From Chitinimonas koreensis (lineage in GTDB: Bacteria; Pseudomonadota; Gammaproteobacteria; Burkholderiales; Chitinimonadaceae), in NCBI RefSeq assembly GCF_014353015.1, contig NZ_CP060704.1, forward strand, positions 3,931,001-3,995,000: a stretch of DNA of 64,000 bases. The letters run 5' to 3'. Positions 1 through 11,875 of this stretch are shown in pieces. The position numbers and the translations under genes were made by a program. The notes beneath the pieces were generated by a model that saw only the letters and a list, made by a program, of their open reading frames with translations, was not told the DNA's origin and searched no databases. Each line of letters begins with the position of its first letter. The first letter of the stretch is position 1.

Positions 1-30
1 AGCACGACGATCAGGATGGTGAGTGCCATG
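1..30 (-). CDS. 5' end of a membrane-protein gene, possibly fadE-like (partial)
   Basis: Read on the minus strand, an ATG lies at position 30 and opens a hydrophobic run (MALTILIVVL) that leaves the window after ten codons. It begins 13 bases after the stop of the PsrA-like regulator, so the two are probably one operon. Hydrophobic N-termini of this kind occur in the membrane-anchored acyl-CoA dehydrogenases (FadE) that PsrA proteins control. That identity is an inference from context only; ten residues cannot prove it. Confidence 0.4.
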
Positions 31-42
31 AGAGTCAGTCCT

Positions 43-723
43 TCAGAGCGGGTTGTCCGTGCCCTTTGCGGTGGCCGGCGCGGTGAGGCCGGCCACGACG
101 AAGGGCACGAGGTAGGTGGCGATCAGGCGCGGGTCGCGCGCGTTGACCACCGGATCGGTTACGAACAGGCGCAGGATGTTGTTGCCGGCGAAAGCGTTGA
201 AGATCGCCGAGAAGGCGAAGTTCAGCCGCCACTGCAATTCGGTGCCGTCGAGCCCCGGCAGCGCCTGCGCGGTGGCGCGGGCGTAGCGGGCGACCAGTTC
301 CTCGTAATGCTTGGGCAGCGCCTCGCGCAGTACCGGATGGGCCTCGATGAAGGTGCGGCTCAAGAGCCGCACGAAGATCACGCCGCCGCGCTTGGGGTCG
401 TGCGCGATATCGAGCGCGGCATCCATGAAGGCCTGCACGATCGCGGTCACCGACAGCGCCCGGCCCGCGGCAGCCGCCTCGAGCTGATCGAGGTTGTGGA
501 CCGCCAGCTGGGTCAGCGGCGTCAGCCGCCGCGTGAACACGCCCTGGAACAGCGCGTCCTTGCTGCCGAAGTGGTAGTTCACCGCGGCGAGGTTGACCTC
601 GGCGCGCTGGGTGATCATCCGCATCGAGGTGGCTTCGAAGCCGTGCTCGACGAACAGCGCCTCGGCCGCGTCGAGGATTCGCGTGGCCGTGTCGAGCTGC
701 CGTGCTTCGCCTATTCCAGTCAT
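43..723 (-). CDS. TetR-family regulator, PsrA-like (fatty-acid responsive)
   Basis: This is a 226-residue TetR repressor. Residues 1-60 form the HTH domain (TRILDAAEALFVEHGF, then NLAAVNYHFGSKDALF, the usual recognition helix). The rest is an all-helical ligand domain. Length and HTH match PsrA, which senses long-chain acyl-CoA and represses beta-oxidation genes. I chose the ATG at 723 because the HTH starts about 15 residues after it; the frame is open upstream to 864 but that part does not look like protein. A PsrA-type operator lies 70 bases upstream, which implies autoregulation. The gene directly downstream at 1-30 could be its target. Confidence 0.8.
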   Translation of the reverse strand: MTGIGEARQLDTATRILDAAEALFVEHGFEATSMRMITQRAEVNLAAVNYHFGSKDALFQGVFTRRLTPLTQLAVHNLDQLEAAAAGRALSVTAIVQAFMDAALDIAHDPKRGGVIFVRLLSRTFIEAHPVLREALPKHYEELVARYARATAQALPGLDGTELQWRLNFAFSAIFNAFAGNNILRLFVTDPVVNARDPRLIATYLVPFVVAGLTAPATAKGTDNPL

Positions 724-791
724 CGGGGTATACGTTCCTGCGCCGCGATCGAGCGGCCTGCCTGGCAAAGGTGCAAGCATAGCCGAATCAA

Positions 792-807
792 TCAAACGGT
801 TGTTTGA
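792..807. promoter_or_regulatory. PsrA-type operator
   Basis: TCAAAC-GGTT-GTTTGA is a perfect inverted repeat with a four-base spacer. It fits the known PsrA box (C/G)AAAC(N2-4)GTTT(G/C) and sits about 70 bases upstream of the regulator's start, so it most likely serves autoregulation. Confidence 0.7.
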
Positions 808-960
808 AACATACGTCCCAATGAATCTCCAGTCAAGCAAGCGCTCGATTGTGCAATGCAGCATGTGGCCTTGTAGCTGCAGGGTTGTGGATGCGGTGTC
901 GGGCCGGTTTCCGAGGCAACTACCGAACCGCCGGCGAGACTGGCCGCAGGGATGGACTTC

Positions 961-1060
961 GTAGGAGCGGCTTCAGCCGCGAATGGTGGACGCAGCGCCG
1001 AACCGTGGCCGCTCACCCATTCCCGATTGCTCGGCCATTCGCGGCTGAAGCCGCTCCTAC
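961..1060. repeat. REP-like inverted pair
   Basis: The 26 bases at 961-986, beginning GTAGGAGCGGCTTCAGCC, return as an exact reverse complement at 1035-1060, 48 bases later. Each unit itself contains a GGCTTCAGCC stem. This is the head-to-head arrangement of REP elements found in many gammaproteobacteria and betaproteobacteria. It lies in the 865-1168 gap, where I see no gene. Confidence 0.75.
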
Positions 1061-1119
1061 AGGCGCCCTCCCCGATGGCGTCACCCGGATACACGCGGCC
1101 CGGCCGCGCCCCAAAACAA

Positions 1120-1145
1120 AAACGGCAGCCCGAAGGCTGCCGTTT
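1120..1145 (-). terminator. Rho-independent terminator of typA
   Basis: AAACGGCAGCC-CGAA-GGCTGCCGTTT is a perfect 11-bp stem with a four-base loop. On the minus strand it is followed by a T-rich stretch (TTTTGTTTT). It lies 24 bases beyond the typA stop. Confidence 0.85.
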
Positions 1146-1168
1146 CCCTGTGACACCGAAGCGATCGA

Positions 1169-2986
<1,818 letters not shown>

Positions 2987-3442
2987 GGTGGAAACCTAGG
3001 TATCGATTCGGGAAACGCGAGATTTTAGCATGCCGAGGCTAGGCCACCGTACAAAGTCTTCGTAAAGTCTTTGTGTTTTTCGTTTGTTTTCAGGATAATG
3101 CGCGCCGTCGCATCGCAATCGTGATTCGACGTCATCGATACCTGACCTCCGCGCCGCTGCAGTCTCACCGTCTTGGCGCTTCTTCCGGTTAGCGTCGATG
3201 CTGGCGCTGCCGATCCAGCAATACCGCCGCCCCACTGGCCGGCCCTGCTGATCCCAGCTTTCGTGCCCCGAACGGGCTGTTTTATCAGTACGACGACGAA
3301 TATCCGCGCTCGCCGCGCTACGGCTTGTCAGGCCGTGGGCCCAGCAATGGGGCTTAAGTTTCTGTCTTGGCGGCATGCTCGGGTTTCGTTTCCGCATCCA
3401 ATTCCGCTCGTCGGACGGATGCATCCAACCTAGGAAACCGCT
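2987..3442. other. Intergenic region between typA and the DEAD-box gene
   Basis: These 456 bases separate two divergent genes. An AT-rich patch at about 3025-3105 probably carries promoters. I see no convincing small gene. The long distance to the helicase start leaves room for a long leader, as often found for cold-induced DEAD-box helicases, but no leader structure was identified. Confidence 0.4.
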
Positions 3443-5161
<1,719 letters not shown>

Positions 5162-5180
5162 TCGCACTGCGCCGCCCATG

Positions 5181-5207
5181 AAAAAGCCGCCCGATGGGCG
5201 GCTTTTT
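5181..5207 (+). terminator. Rho-independent terminator
   Basis: AAAAAGCCGCCC-GAT-GGGCGGCTTTTT is a strong stem with a T run on both strands. It sits 20 bases after the helicase stop and could also end the convergent lipoprotein transcript. Confidence 0.88.
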
Positions 5208-5346
5208 CATGCTTGCCCGCATCGACACGACGACGGCGCAGCATCTGCAACCCGCCGCCGCCGCGAGCCACTCAAGGCCCGCCGGCGCCCCCGCCGAAGC
5301 GGGCGGGCGTCAGCGGTGGCGACAGGCTCGGGACGGGATCAGGCGC

Positions 5347-5760
5347 CTACAGGCATTTCAGGTCCTCGACCACCACCTTGCCGATCAGCTCGCTCCGATC
5401 ACGCGCGATCTGCTTGAACGAGGCCTGCAGCTTCGAGCGATCGCCGCCCTTGTAGGCCATCACCGTAGCCGGCGCGCTGCCGAGCGCCGTGCCGTTGGCG
5501 CTGTAGAACCGGGCATTCATCGTCAAAAGGGTCTTGCACGATTTGGGATAGGTCACGAAACCGGTCAGGGCGAACCGGTCGTCGAGAACCGCCTGCAGTT
5601 TCAGGTCTTCCAGCTTCGCCACATTCGACACGGCGGGGCTGACCTCGATCTGCATGCCCTGGAAACCGTTCCGCACCGAGGTGCGAAGATCATTGAGCCC
5701 ATCGCGGGCAGCACAACCGAACATGAAACAAATCGGCAACAGCAATAAAGCCTTTTTCAT
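5347..5760 (-). CDS. Small lipoprotein of unknown function
   Basis: This protein has 137 residues. It starts MKKALLLLPICFMFGC, a lipoprotein signal peptide ending in a lipobox (MFGC), so Cys16 should be acylated and the protein anchored in a membrane facing the periplasm. The mature part has two further Cys residues (K-SCK and LKC at the end) and no family I recognise. A GAGGAAAA ribosome site lies eight bases before the ATG at 5760. It is convergent with the DEAD-box gene. Confidence 0.8.
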   Translation of the reverse strand: MKKALLLLPICFMFGCAARDGLNDLRTSVRNGFQGMQIEVSPAVSNVAKLEDLKLQAVLDDRFALTGFVTYPKSCKTLLTMNARFYSANGTALGSAPATVMAYKGGDRSKLQASFKQIARDRSELIGKVVVEDLKCL

Positions 5761-6391
5761 CAGATTTTCCTCATATTTTAAAATACTCGATGAGCCATCG
5801 ATTTCAGCCGCCAGCCGATGCGGCGGCATTGCACGAGTCGGAACAGCCAGATCGAAGATTCAATTTGCCGACCGCGCGGTCCAATCGATCCGTCATTGTC
5901 AGCGGCATGGGATTTAACAGCCGGCAAGCCAGGCGTCAAGCCGACAGAAATACAAGGAAAGGCCTGACCGAACCGGATTGGTCGAACGACAGACCGGTGC
6001 GGGAAATGTCGGCAGATTTGCCTTTTGTCCTGGTCGCACAAGGCCGGGAACAGGATTGAGCGCGTGAGAATGGCGATCGCCGGCCCATGGCCACCATGGA
6101 AAAATAGACAGCCCTCGGCAAGTCCATTCATTATCTCGGGGAATATTACCCAGGAAAGCACGGTATTTCAGCGGATATCGGGGCAACCATATTCCTATTG
6201 CGATACCGCCCGGTTTTCGATCGAATCCGGGGATTCGCGCGAATCCTGAATATATCAATCGGGCGATGGATCGATATATTCATCCTCACTGCCGGCAATA
6301 CGGGACAGGCTCCCGGCATCCGGAGTCCGTTGCCGTCGATTACGATTTTCTACGGCATGGCACGGGAAAGGGCTCGGCCCTGCTGCACCGC
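5761..6391. other. 631-bp region without a recognisable gene
   Basis: Reading frames here lack ribosome sites and normal amino-acid composition. Base composition is more AT-rich than its neighbours. I see no RNA gene, no strong hairpin and no IS remnant. The lipoprotein promoter must lie near 5770-5850. Confidence 0.35.
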
Positions 6392-7105
6392 TTACAGCAG
6401 CAGGACCTCCGCACCGCTCGGCACCTGCACCCGCAGCGCCTCGTCGAAGCCGTCCTTGCCGTCGAAATGCTTGCAGTACACCGTTTCGTCCGCGTCATTG
6501 CGGGATTTGGCGTCGGCCGTCACCGTCGCTTCCGGCACATCGCCGCGCAGCAGCACGATCGCCATGCCGGCCGCCCTGCCGCAGACCGACACGCTATGGA
6601 TATCGGGCGCGAACAGCCGCAGGAACCAGGGCACCTGCGCCCTGACCTGCTGGCCGCTGGCCACCACCTGCCGCATCCGGCCTACCGTCCAGGCATCGTC
6701 GGCCACCGTGGGCAACAGCACCACCGAGGCCTGGCTGGTGCCCTTCTTGCGGTTCAGCAGGAAGTCGCCGTTCTCGGCGGCGATGCGCTCGTCGACCGGG
6801 ACCACGACGATCCAGCCGGCCCGCACCGGGAGCGGCAAGGTCTCGCGCTCGCTGGCCAGGGAGATGCGCACGTCGCTCAAGGGCGGCGTGCCGTCCTTGG
6901 CCCGCAGCCGCAGCGCGAAGGCGATCTGCCCGCCGCTGGCGTCGCGCACCCGCTTGGCCGCCTCGTAGACCTTGCGATAGGGCAGCAGGGCCACCGGGTG
7001 CGCCGTCACGTCGATCTGCGCCGCCTCGACCGGCTCTTCGGCCGCTGCCGGGCCGATCGCGAGCAGGGCCAGACCCAGCCCGACCGACCATCTGATTGGG
7101 TTCAT
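6392..7105 (-). CDS. Exported protein, DUF2987-like
   Basis: This 237-residue protein has a classical signal peptide (basic start, hydrophobic core, cleavage near PAAA-EE at residue 23). The mature part resembles the DUF2987 pattern: a YEAAKRV opening, a central S-VRISLAS strand and an AENGDFLLNRKKGT motif. I matched this from memory of the family, so it is tentative. Two Cys residues (CGRAAG and YCKHF) may pair in the periplasm. The start at 7105 is the ATG that begins the signal peptide; the open frame upstream is not protein-like. Function is unknown. Confidence 0.65.
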   Translation of the reverse strand: MNPIRWSVGLGLALLAIGPAAAEEPVEAAQIDVTAHPVALLPYRKVYEAAKRVRDASGGQIAFALRLRAKDGTPPLSDVRISLASERETLPLPVRAGWIVVVPVDERIAAENGDFLLNRKKGTSQASVVLLPTVADDAWTVGRMRQVVASGQQVRAQVPWFLRLFAPDIHSVSVCGRAAGMAIVLLRGDVPEATVTADAKSRNDADETVYCKHFDGKDGFDEALRVQVPSGAEVLLL

Positions 7106-7210
7106 GTCTTCATCCTCGAAAGGGAGGCAAAGCGTACGGCAACCCCTGACCCGTGCCAATCCGCCTCCGGCCGACGGTCCGGTCACCCGAAGTCCTGCCG
7201 CCCCCGGCCG

Positions 7211-7239
7211 TTGACAATAGTTTCCTAGGAAACTAAATT
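7211..7239 (+). promoter_or_regulatory. marR promoter with operator inside the spacer
   Basis: A -35 box TTGACA (7211-7216) and a -10 box TAAATT (7234-7239) are separated by exactly 17 bases. The perfect 18-bp palindrome TAGTTTCCTAGGAAACTA (7218-7235) fills the spacer. A dimeric repressor bound there would block RNA polymerase, so MarR autorepression is the natural reading. Confidence 0.75.
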
Positions 7240-7302
7240 ACCGGCATCGCCGCCGGCCGCCCAGGCAACGGTGCTTTCCACCCTGCCCCGCAAGGATTCC
7301 GC

Positions 7303-7773
7303 ATGTCCGCCACGCCTCCGCCGACACCGGTCAGCGAGCTCGAAGACCATCTCGGCTACTGGCTGCGCTTCGTCTCCAACCATGTCTCGCACGCCTTCCG
7401 CCGCAAGGTCGAGGCGGCCGGCGTCACGGTGTCGGAATGGGTGGCGCTGCGCGCGCTGTACCGGGCAGAAATCGACACGCCGGGCGCGCTGGCGCAGGCG
7501 ATCGGCATGAGCAAGGGCGCGGTGTCCAAGCTGCTCGACCGGCTCGAGGCCAAGGGCTTGGCGGCGCGCACGGTCAACCCGGCCGACCGGCGCCAGCACG
7601 CCGTCGCGCTGACGCCGGCCGGCCACGCGCTGGTGCCGCGGCTGGCCGAACTGGCCGACCGCAACGACGCCGAATTCTTCGGCCACCTGCCCGGGCCGGT
7701 GCGCGCCGAGCTGGCGGCGACCATGCAGGACATCGTCCGGCACCGGCAGCTGAAGACCATCCCGCTCGACTGA
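7303..7773 (+). CDS. MarR-family transcriptional regulator
   Basis: This 156-residue winged-helix dimer regulator has the HTH at residues 50-90 (PGALAQAIGMSKGAVSKLLDRLEAKGL), followed by the wing with the family signature NPADRRQHAVALT. The C-terminal helix closes the dimer interface. It starts two codons before the proline-rich N-terminus at an ATG about 65 bases downstream of a strong promoter. That promoter has a palindromic operator in its spacer, so the gene is probably autoregulated. The DUF1398 gene follows 24 bases later and is likely the co-regulated partner. Confidence 0.9.
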   Translation: MSATPPPTPVSELEDHLGYWLRFVSNHVSHAFRRKVEAAGVTVSEWVALRALYRAEIDTPGALAQAIGMSKGAVSKLLDRLEAKGLAARTVNPADRRQHAVALTPAGHALVPRLAELADRNDAEFFGHLPGPVRAELAATMQDIVRHRQLKTIPLD

Positions 7774-7797
7774 GCGCCCCACCCCAGGAGCAGACCC

Positions 7798-8202
7798 ATG
7801 CAGCAAGACACGACGGCGCAGGCCGCCATTGAGGACTACGCCCGGCGATCGCACGCCGGCACGATCGATTTCGGCTCGGTGGTACGGGGGCTGGCGGCGG
7901 CCGGCGTAGCGTCCTACCACGCCGACTACCGCCGCCGCGAGACGGCCTACTACCTCGCCGACGACACGGTGCACGCGCTGCACCTGCCGGCGCCGGACAT
8001 CGCGATCGCCGACGGTTTCAACGCCGAAGCGGTCGCCGCCGCCGTACGCGGCGCCCAGCGCGGCGAGGTGGCCTACCCCGACTTCATGCGGCTCACCATG
8101 GCGGCCGGCTGCGTCGGCTACCTGGTCTGGATCGACGGCCGTCAGGTGCAATATTTCGGGCGGCGCGGCGAGATCCATGTCGAGCATTTCCCGCAACGCT
8201 AG
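7798..8202 (+). CDS. DUF1398 (YbcV-like) protein
   Basis: This 134-residue soluble protein matches the DUF1398 family (E. coli YbcV): an early GTIDFGSVVRGLAAAGV stretch, a central YHADYRRRETAYY strand pair and the C-terminal YLVWIDGRQVQYFGR motif, with the usual length. An AGGAG ribosome site lies upstream. It forms a two-gene operon with the MarR gene. The family's biochemical role is not established. Confidence 0.85.
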   Translation: MQQDTTAQAAIEDYARRSHAGTIDFGSVVRGLAAAGVASYHADYRRRETAYYLADDTVHALHLPAPDIAIADGFNAEAVAAAVRGAQRGEVAYPDFMRLTMAAGCVGYLVWIDGRQVQYFGRRGEIHVEHFPQR

Positions 8203-8256
8203 CGAGACACTCGGTATGGCAAGCCCGGGCGCGCCGGATCGACGACGCGCGCCGAC

Positions 8257-8288
8257 GGAAAAGCCCACCGTCGCAGGTGGGCTTTTCC
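8257..8288 (+). terminator. Rho-independent terminator after the MarR-DUF1398 operon
   Basis: GGAAAAGCCCACC-(6 nt)-GGTGGGCTTTTCC is a perfect stem with a T run, 55 bases beyond the DUF1398 stop. Confidence 0.85.
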
Positions 8289-8336
8289 GGGTCTAGCGGC
8301 GGCAGGATTCGAACATCGGCGACCTGCGCCGGGCGC

Positions 8337-8789
8337 TCATTGCGCCGGAACGACGGTGCGCGCCGGGTCCGGCGACGCGGCGGGTTGCGCCTGGACCGCC
8401 GCCGCGGGCGGCAGGGTCAGATGAAACGTCTGCTGGACCGCATCGCGCACGTCTTCGGCAGGGGCACGACCTGCGCTCGCCCTCGCCGTCATGTCCCTCG
8501 CCACGGCCCGGCCGGTACTCGTACCGAAAGGCTGCCCGTCTCGTGCAAGCGTGGCGGCGTAGAGGAGATCGCCGTCCAGCTGTTTCTCCAGCAGATATGT
8601 CGCATCACCGGCCCGGCCGGCGCGGAGCTGATGCAGGACGGCGATCTTCATCACGATGTCGGCCTCCGCCCGCAGGCGCACGCCGGGTTCCCTGAATTGC
8701 GTGCCGAAGTCGAGCCAGAACCACGACGCACTCGCCGCCCCGAGGACGAGAGAAGCCAAGACGCTCAATGCAACCCAGCGCCGCTTCAT
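8337..8789 (-). CDS. Membrane-anchored hypothetical protein
   Basis: This 150-residue protein starts MKRRWVALSVLASLVL, a signal anchor, followed by a region of charged helices and an Ala/Pro-rich end. No family is recognised. I chose the ATG at 8789 because the signal sequence starts there; an in-frame ATG at 8813 would add eight unlikely residues. It is convergent with the MarR operon and is the last clear chromosomal gene before the integrase junction. Confidence 0.6.
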   Translation of the reverse strand: MKRRWVALSVLASLVLGAASASWFWLDFGTQFREPGVRLRAEADIVMKIAVLHQLRAGRAGDATYLLEKQLDGDLLYAATLARDGQPFGTSTGRAVARDMTARASAGRAPAEDVRDAVQQTFHLTLPPAAAVQAQPAASPDPARTVVPAQ

Positions 8790-9119
8790 GGCATCACCCG
8801 GCATCGGAAACAAGCGTGGCGAAAACCGGGCGCCCGAACGGCCGGAAAACCGGGCATGTATCTGTTATTCATCATGAATTTCTGCTGGTGAGGACTGAAG
8901 GAAAGTCGTAATCATGCAGCGGCCAACAAAGAGCAGAACGCGGTTTTTCGGGTCTTCCTGACAGCTCAGCCATTGATCGATATGAAATCGTACTTTCAAT
9001 ATTTGAGCCGTCCTGCCCGAAATTTAATATGTGCAGCCAGCCGCTCGGTCATGCCACCCAATATCCACGCCAGTTTATCACGATGTCATATCAATAAAAC
9101 GCATGGCTCAAGACAAAGA

Positions 9120-9147
9120 AAAAGCCCGCCATGAATGACGGGCTTTT
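9120..9147 (-). terminator. Rho-independent terminator at the element junction
   Basis: AAAAGCCCG and CGGGCTTTT pair around a 10-base loop. The minus-strand reading ends in a long T stretch and follows a minus-strand coding remnant (9214-9273), so it probably terminated that chromosomal gene. Confidence 0.75.
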
Positions 9148-9213
9148 CCATCGCTAACGGTACGGGACATCAGGCTGGATCGAGCCTGACGCCCTTCCCG
9201 CACTTAGCTGAAC

Positions 9214-9273
9214 TCAGGCCACGCTGACCGTATCCGCAAGATCCTGATAATCCTTGATCTCGTTGAAGTTCAT
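9214..9273 (-). pseudogene. 19-codon 3' remnant of a minus-strand gene (possible integration target)
   Basis: Read on the minus strand, ATGAACTTC opens 19 codons (MNFNEIKDYQDLADTVSVA) with normal codon use. They are followed by a stop and, 65 bases on, a terminator. The arrangement looks like the last codons of a chromosomal gene left beside an integrase, as expected if the element entered a 3' end. I do not recognise the protein, and I did not find a second copy of this stretch at the other end of the window. Confidence 0.4.
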
Positions 9274-9285
9274 TCAGCGGTATAC

Positions 9286-9388
9286 GTTTCCACGACAGTC
9301 CACCGCCATCCATGAAACCAAGTAGTATCAACGCCTTCACTGCTTAACGTTTCCACGCCCATCCACTACAATCCACGCCCATCCACAC
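9286..9388. repeat. Arm-type direct repeats upstream of the integrase
   Basis: GTTTCCACG begins two related stretches, at 9286-9312 and 9350-9388. Each is followed by copies of TCCAC-N-CC-ATCCA (for example CCCATCCAC at 9357-9365 and 9377-9386). Clustered short repeats of this type between the attachment core and the integrase gene are typical integrase arm-binding sites. The core itself is not resolved. Confidence 0.5.
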
Positions 9389-9429
9389 ATTTTGGGGGTA
9401 TCCGCGGGGTACTCACGGGGCATCTGGGC

Positions 9430-10644
9430 ATGGCACTGACGGACACGAAGCTGCGGCAGCTCAAGCCGACTGACAAGGACACAAAGCTCGCCGACGCCGG
9501 AGGCCTCTATCTGCTGCATACCAAAGCAGGTGCAAAGCTCTGGCGCCTGAAGTATCGCCTGAACGGCCGCGAGGGCGTGTTTGCGATTGGCGCCTACCCC
9601 GAAATATCGCTGGCTGATGCGCGAATCGAGCGAGATAGAGCGAAGGCTCTGATCAAGCAGGGCAAGAATCCGACAACCGAGCGTAAACTCGATCGGCTTG
9701 TGCGCGCAGAAATGGCCAGCCATACGTTCGAAGCAGTGGCACGGGAACTGATCCAGAAATTGGAGGCTCAAGGAAAGACCAAGTCCGCGAAAGACGGCCT
9801 TTATCACCTTGAGCGCCACGTGTTTCCAGATTTGGGAAATGTCCCATTTGCAGATATTAAAACATCGGCCATCAAGGTGATACTGGATCGCCTTGAAAAG
9901 AGAGGAACACTTGTCACAGCTTCTCGGGTAAGAAGCTTCGCCGGCCAGGTCTTTCGCTATGGCATTATTCAAGAGCTGCGCCCTGATGATCCGACATTTC
10001 CACTTCGCCGCTATATACAGACACCGCAGCCTGCACATAAGCGGGTCGTCGCATCCCCGCCAGAGCTATATAAGGCAATACTCCAATACAGAGGCCATCC
10101 ATCGATCGTCATTGCCGCGCAAGTATTGATGCTGGTGGCGTCCCGCACCAAAGAGGTTCGGTTCATGGAGAAGACTGAACTACGACTAGACGAAGGCATT
10201 TGGGTTATACCAGCAGCCAAGATGAAGATGCGCCGTATTCATGTAGTACCACTCGCACCTCCTGTAGTTGAACTACTAAGAAAAGCGATCGAACTTTCAT
10301 TGCAGACTTCACCCAACAGTCGCTACGTATTCCCGATCCTTAGAAGCAGTGGCACTGGAGAAGTAATCAGCGAGTCAACGATAAATAAAATGCTATATGC
10401 ACTCGGAGGTGAAACATCAGGACATGGTTTTCGGACGACATTCTCTACACATATGCATGAACTGCAATGGCCTACAGATTGGATCGATGCGCAACTGGCC
10501 CATAAAAAGAAAGATAAAAGCCACACAGCATATAATCACGCCCTCCATTTAAATGAGCGTAGAAATATGATGAAGTGCTGGGCAGCTTGGATCACGGGGG
10601 CGACCACTACGCTACCCATCCCACCTTTTGCTTACCAAGAGTAA
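9430..10644 (+). CDS. P4-type tyrosine integrase
   Basis: This 404-residue site-specific recombinase would integrate and excise the element. The N-terminal DUF4102 domain (LTDTKLRQLKPTDKDTKLAD, near residues 2-85, with GGLYLLHTKAG and IGAYPEISLADAR) marks the P4 family. A SAM-like core-binding domain follows. Catalytic residues: Arg in ASRTKEVR (about 239), His and Arg in HGFRTTF (about 335), the second His/Lys region near HKKKDK, and the nucleophile Tyr in SHTAYNH. Length is normal and the gene is intact. Its 5' side carries arm-type repeats, which place the attachment end at about 9.2-9.4 kb. Confidence 0.95.
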   Translation: MALTDTKLRQLKPTDKDTKLADAGGLYLLHTKAGAKLWRLKYRLNGREGVFAIGAYPEISLADARIERDRAKALIKQGKNPTTERKLDRLVRAEMASHTFEAVARELIQKLEAQGKTKSAKDGLYHLERHVFPDLGNVPFADIKTSAIKVILDRLEKRGTLVTASRVRSFAGQVFRYGIIQELRPDDPTFPLRRYIQTPQPAHKRVVASPPELYKAILQYRGHPSIVIAAQVLMLVASRTKEVRFMEKTELRLDEGIWVIPAAKMKMRRIHVVPLAPPVVELLRKAIELSLQTSPNSRYVFPILRSSGTGEVISESTINKMLYALGGETSGHGFRTTFSTHMHELQWPTDWIDAQLAHKKKDKSHTAYNHALHLNERRNMMKCWAAWITGATTTLPIPPFAYQE

Positions 10645-10677
10645 CTGCAAAAACTCCGGATATTGACTGCCCGACAA

Positions 10678-11093
10678 TCAACCTTCGGCAGGGTTCGCCG
10701 GCCCAGCCTGCAGTTTTTCTACATAGCGGGCAACCTCCGCGAAGGCCACCTCAGCATCAACTATTGCTTTTTTCGCATTAACTTCCGAGAAGTTGGTACT
10801 AAGGCGATAGTCTGCTAACACACGCGCAGCCTTGAGCCGACCCAGCGCTTCAGCAATAAGGCGAGCTTCGGTTCGCCCACTGCCAAGCCCCTAGATGCTC
10901 TATGGTACTCACCAATAAGTTTCTCGTGCGCACTAGCGCAGCGCTGGTCATGCTGCGTTATCGGAAGCGCATTGGTCGCACAGTGAAATAGTGCATAATA
11001 GGCCCTACTGGCCACGTTACGACAACTAACTTCACCCCCATTTAAATCTAGCGACTTCGCAAGTTCTAGAATATCCTGTGCGCAGCAACTCAT
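10678..11093 (-). pseudogene. HEPN-domain protein, broken by one missing base
   Basis: As read, the frame from 11093 stops at 10815. One base appears missing in the C run at 10888-10891. Adding it gives 138 residues ending ...ANPAEG at 10678, with coherent helices (RLIAEALGRLKAARVLADY) in the restored half. The N-terminal half has the HEPN helix-pair signature ASRAYYALFH, which contains an R-x6-H spacing like the catalytic motif of HEPN RNases; activity is not shown. It overlaps the TPR gene upstream by four bases (ATGA), so the pair is translationally coupled. HEPN proteins are common toxins and defence RNases. Confidence 0.7.
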
Positions 11094-11875
11094 ACGTGCC
11101 CCGGCGTAAATCCAACACCTATTGCGTCATAATGGCGGTCGTCCGGCCAAACCTCGAAGACCGCCTCATCCAACAGCCTTTGCAGGCCAATTGCCTGAGC
11201 GACATTCAATTCAGGAGTATCTATATTCAACCGTATACTTTCAAGTCCCTCATACTCCACCACATCACAACTCCAAGCAGTGTCCCAAACATCCTGTTCG
11301 CGCAATATTTTGGCTGCAGAAATACACAGCGCGCGAATCTCTCCGTCTTTGACATCTTGTTTGTTTAGCAAATACTCGGCCCTACGGATACGAAGGGCCT
11401 CCCCAGCCGAAGCTTGGTTGTCGTTATTTTTCATCATCGCAAGCAATTCGTCGGCCCGAGCAACGGAGCGCGGTAAATCTCCCGCCTGCAATGCAACAAA
11501 CATGGCGTAGCGCACAAATGTAGGATCGCCGGGTGCTCCAGTCACTGCCTTGTCAATCTGTTCGAGCGCGCCATCAACGTCATGAAGGAGGCCACATAAC
11601 ATCGCGTAATTAAAATAATAAGCACTAAGGTCTTCGCGACTTTGTACGTGCTGACGAGCGACGCGGTAGTGATCGTGCGCAGACTCTTCCCTACCATCCA
11701 AAGCCTCCAATAAACCGAGGCATGTATGCGCGCCATATGGATCAGCCTTCATTGCCGCCTTGGCATCCGTACGAATACGATTCTTAAAAAATAGATCAGG
11801 ACGCTCACTACCCACAACCGCTTTATTTAAGCGCTCCATAGTTGCGTGAAGTGCATTGGCAGCTGGAACAGACAC
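11090..11875 (-). CDS. TPR-like helical repeat protein, partner of the HEPN protein
   Basis: This 261-residue protein has tetratricopeptide-like repeats from about residue 35 to 190 (ADPYGAHTCLGLLEALDGR, YYFNYAMLCGLLHDVDGAL, YAMFVALQAGDLPRSVA). A 70-residue C-terminal region ends in WPDDRHYDAIGVGF. It lies immediately before the HEPN gene with an ATGA overlap, which suggests a two-protein complex such as an effector with its sensor or antidote. No family is assigned. Confidence 0.7.
   Translation of the reverse strand: MSVPAANALHATMERLNKAVVGSERPDLFFKNRIRTDAKAAMKADPYGAHTCLGLLEALDGREESAHDHYRVARQHVQSREDLSAYYFNYAMLCGLLHDVDGALEQIDKAVTGAPGDPTFVRYAMFVALQAGDLPRSVARADELLAMMKNNDNQASAGEALRIRRAEYLLNKQDVKDGEIRALCISAAKILREQDVWDTAWSCDVVEYEGLESIRLNIDTPELNVAQAIGLQRLLDEAVFEVWPDDRHYDAIGVGFTPGHV

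Noticed and set aside
5761..6391. A gene in the AT-richer gap
   Set aside because: Frames lack ribosome sites and have unnatural composition.
9214..9273. 3' end of guaA, a known target of some P4-type integrases
   Set aside because: GuaA proteins end in a conserved TIEWE-type sequence, which does not match this tail.
9150..9430. tRNA or tmRNA gene as the integration site
   Set aside because: No cloverleaf, T-arm or CCA-type end was found on either strand beside the integrase.
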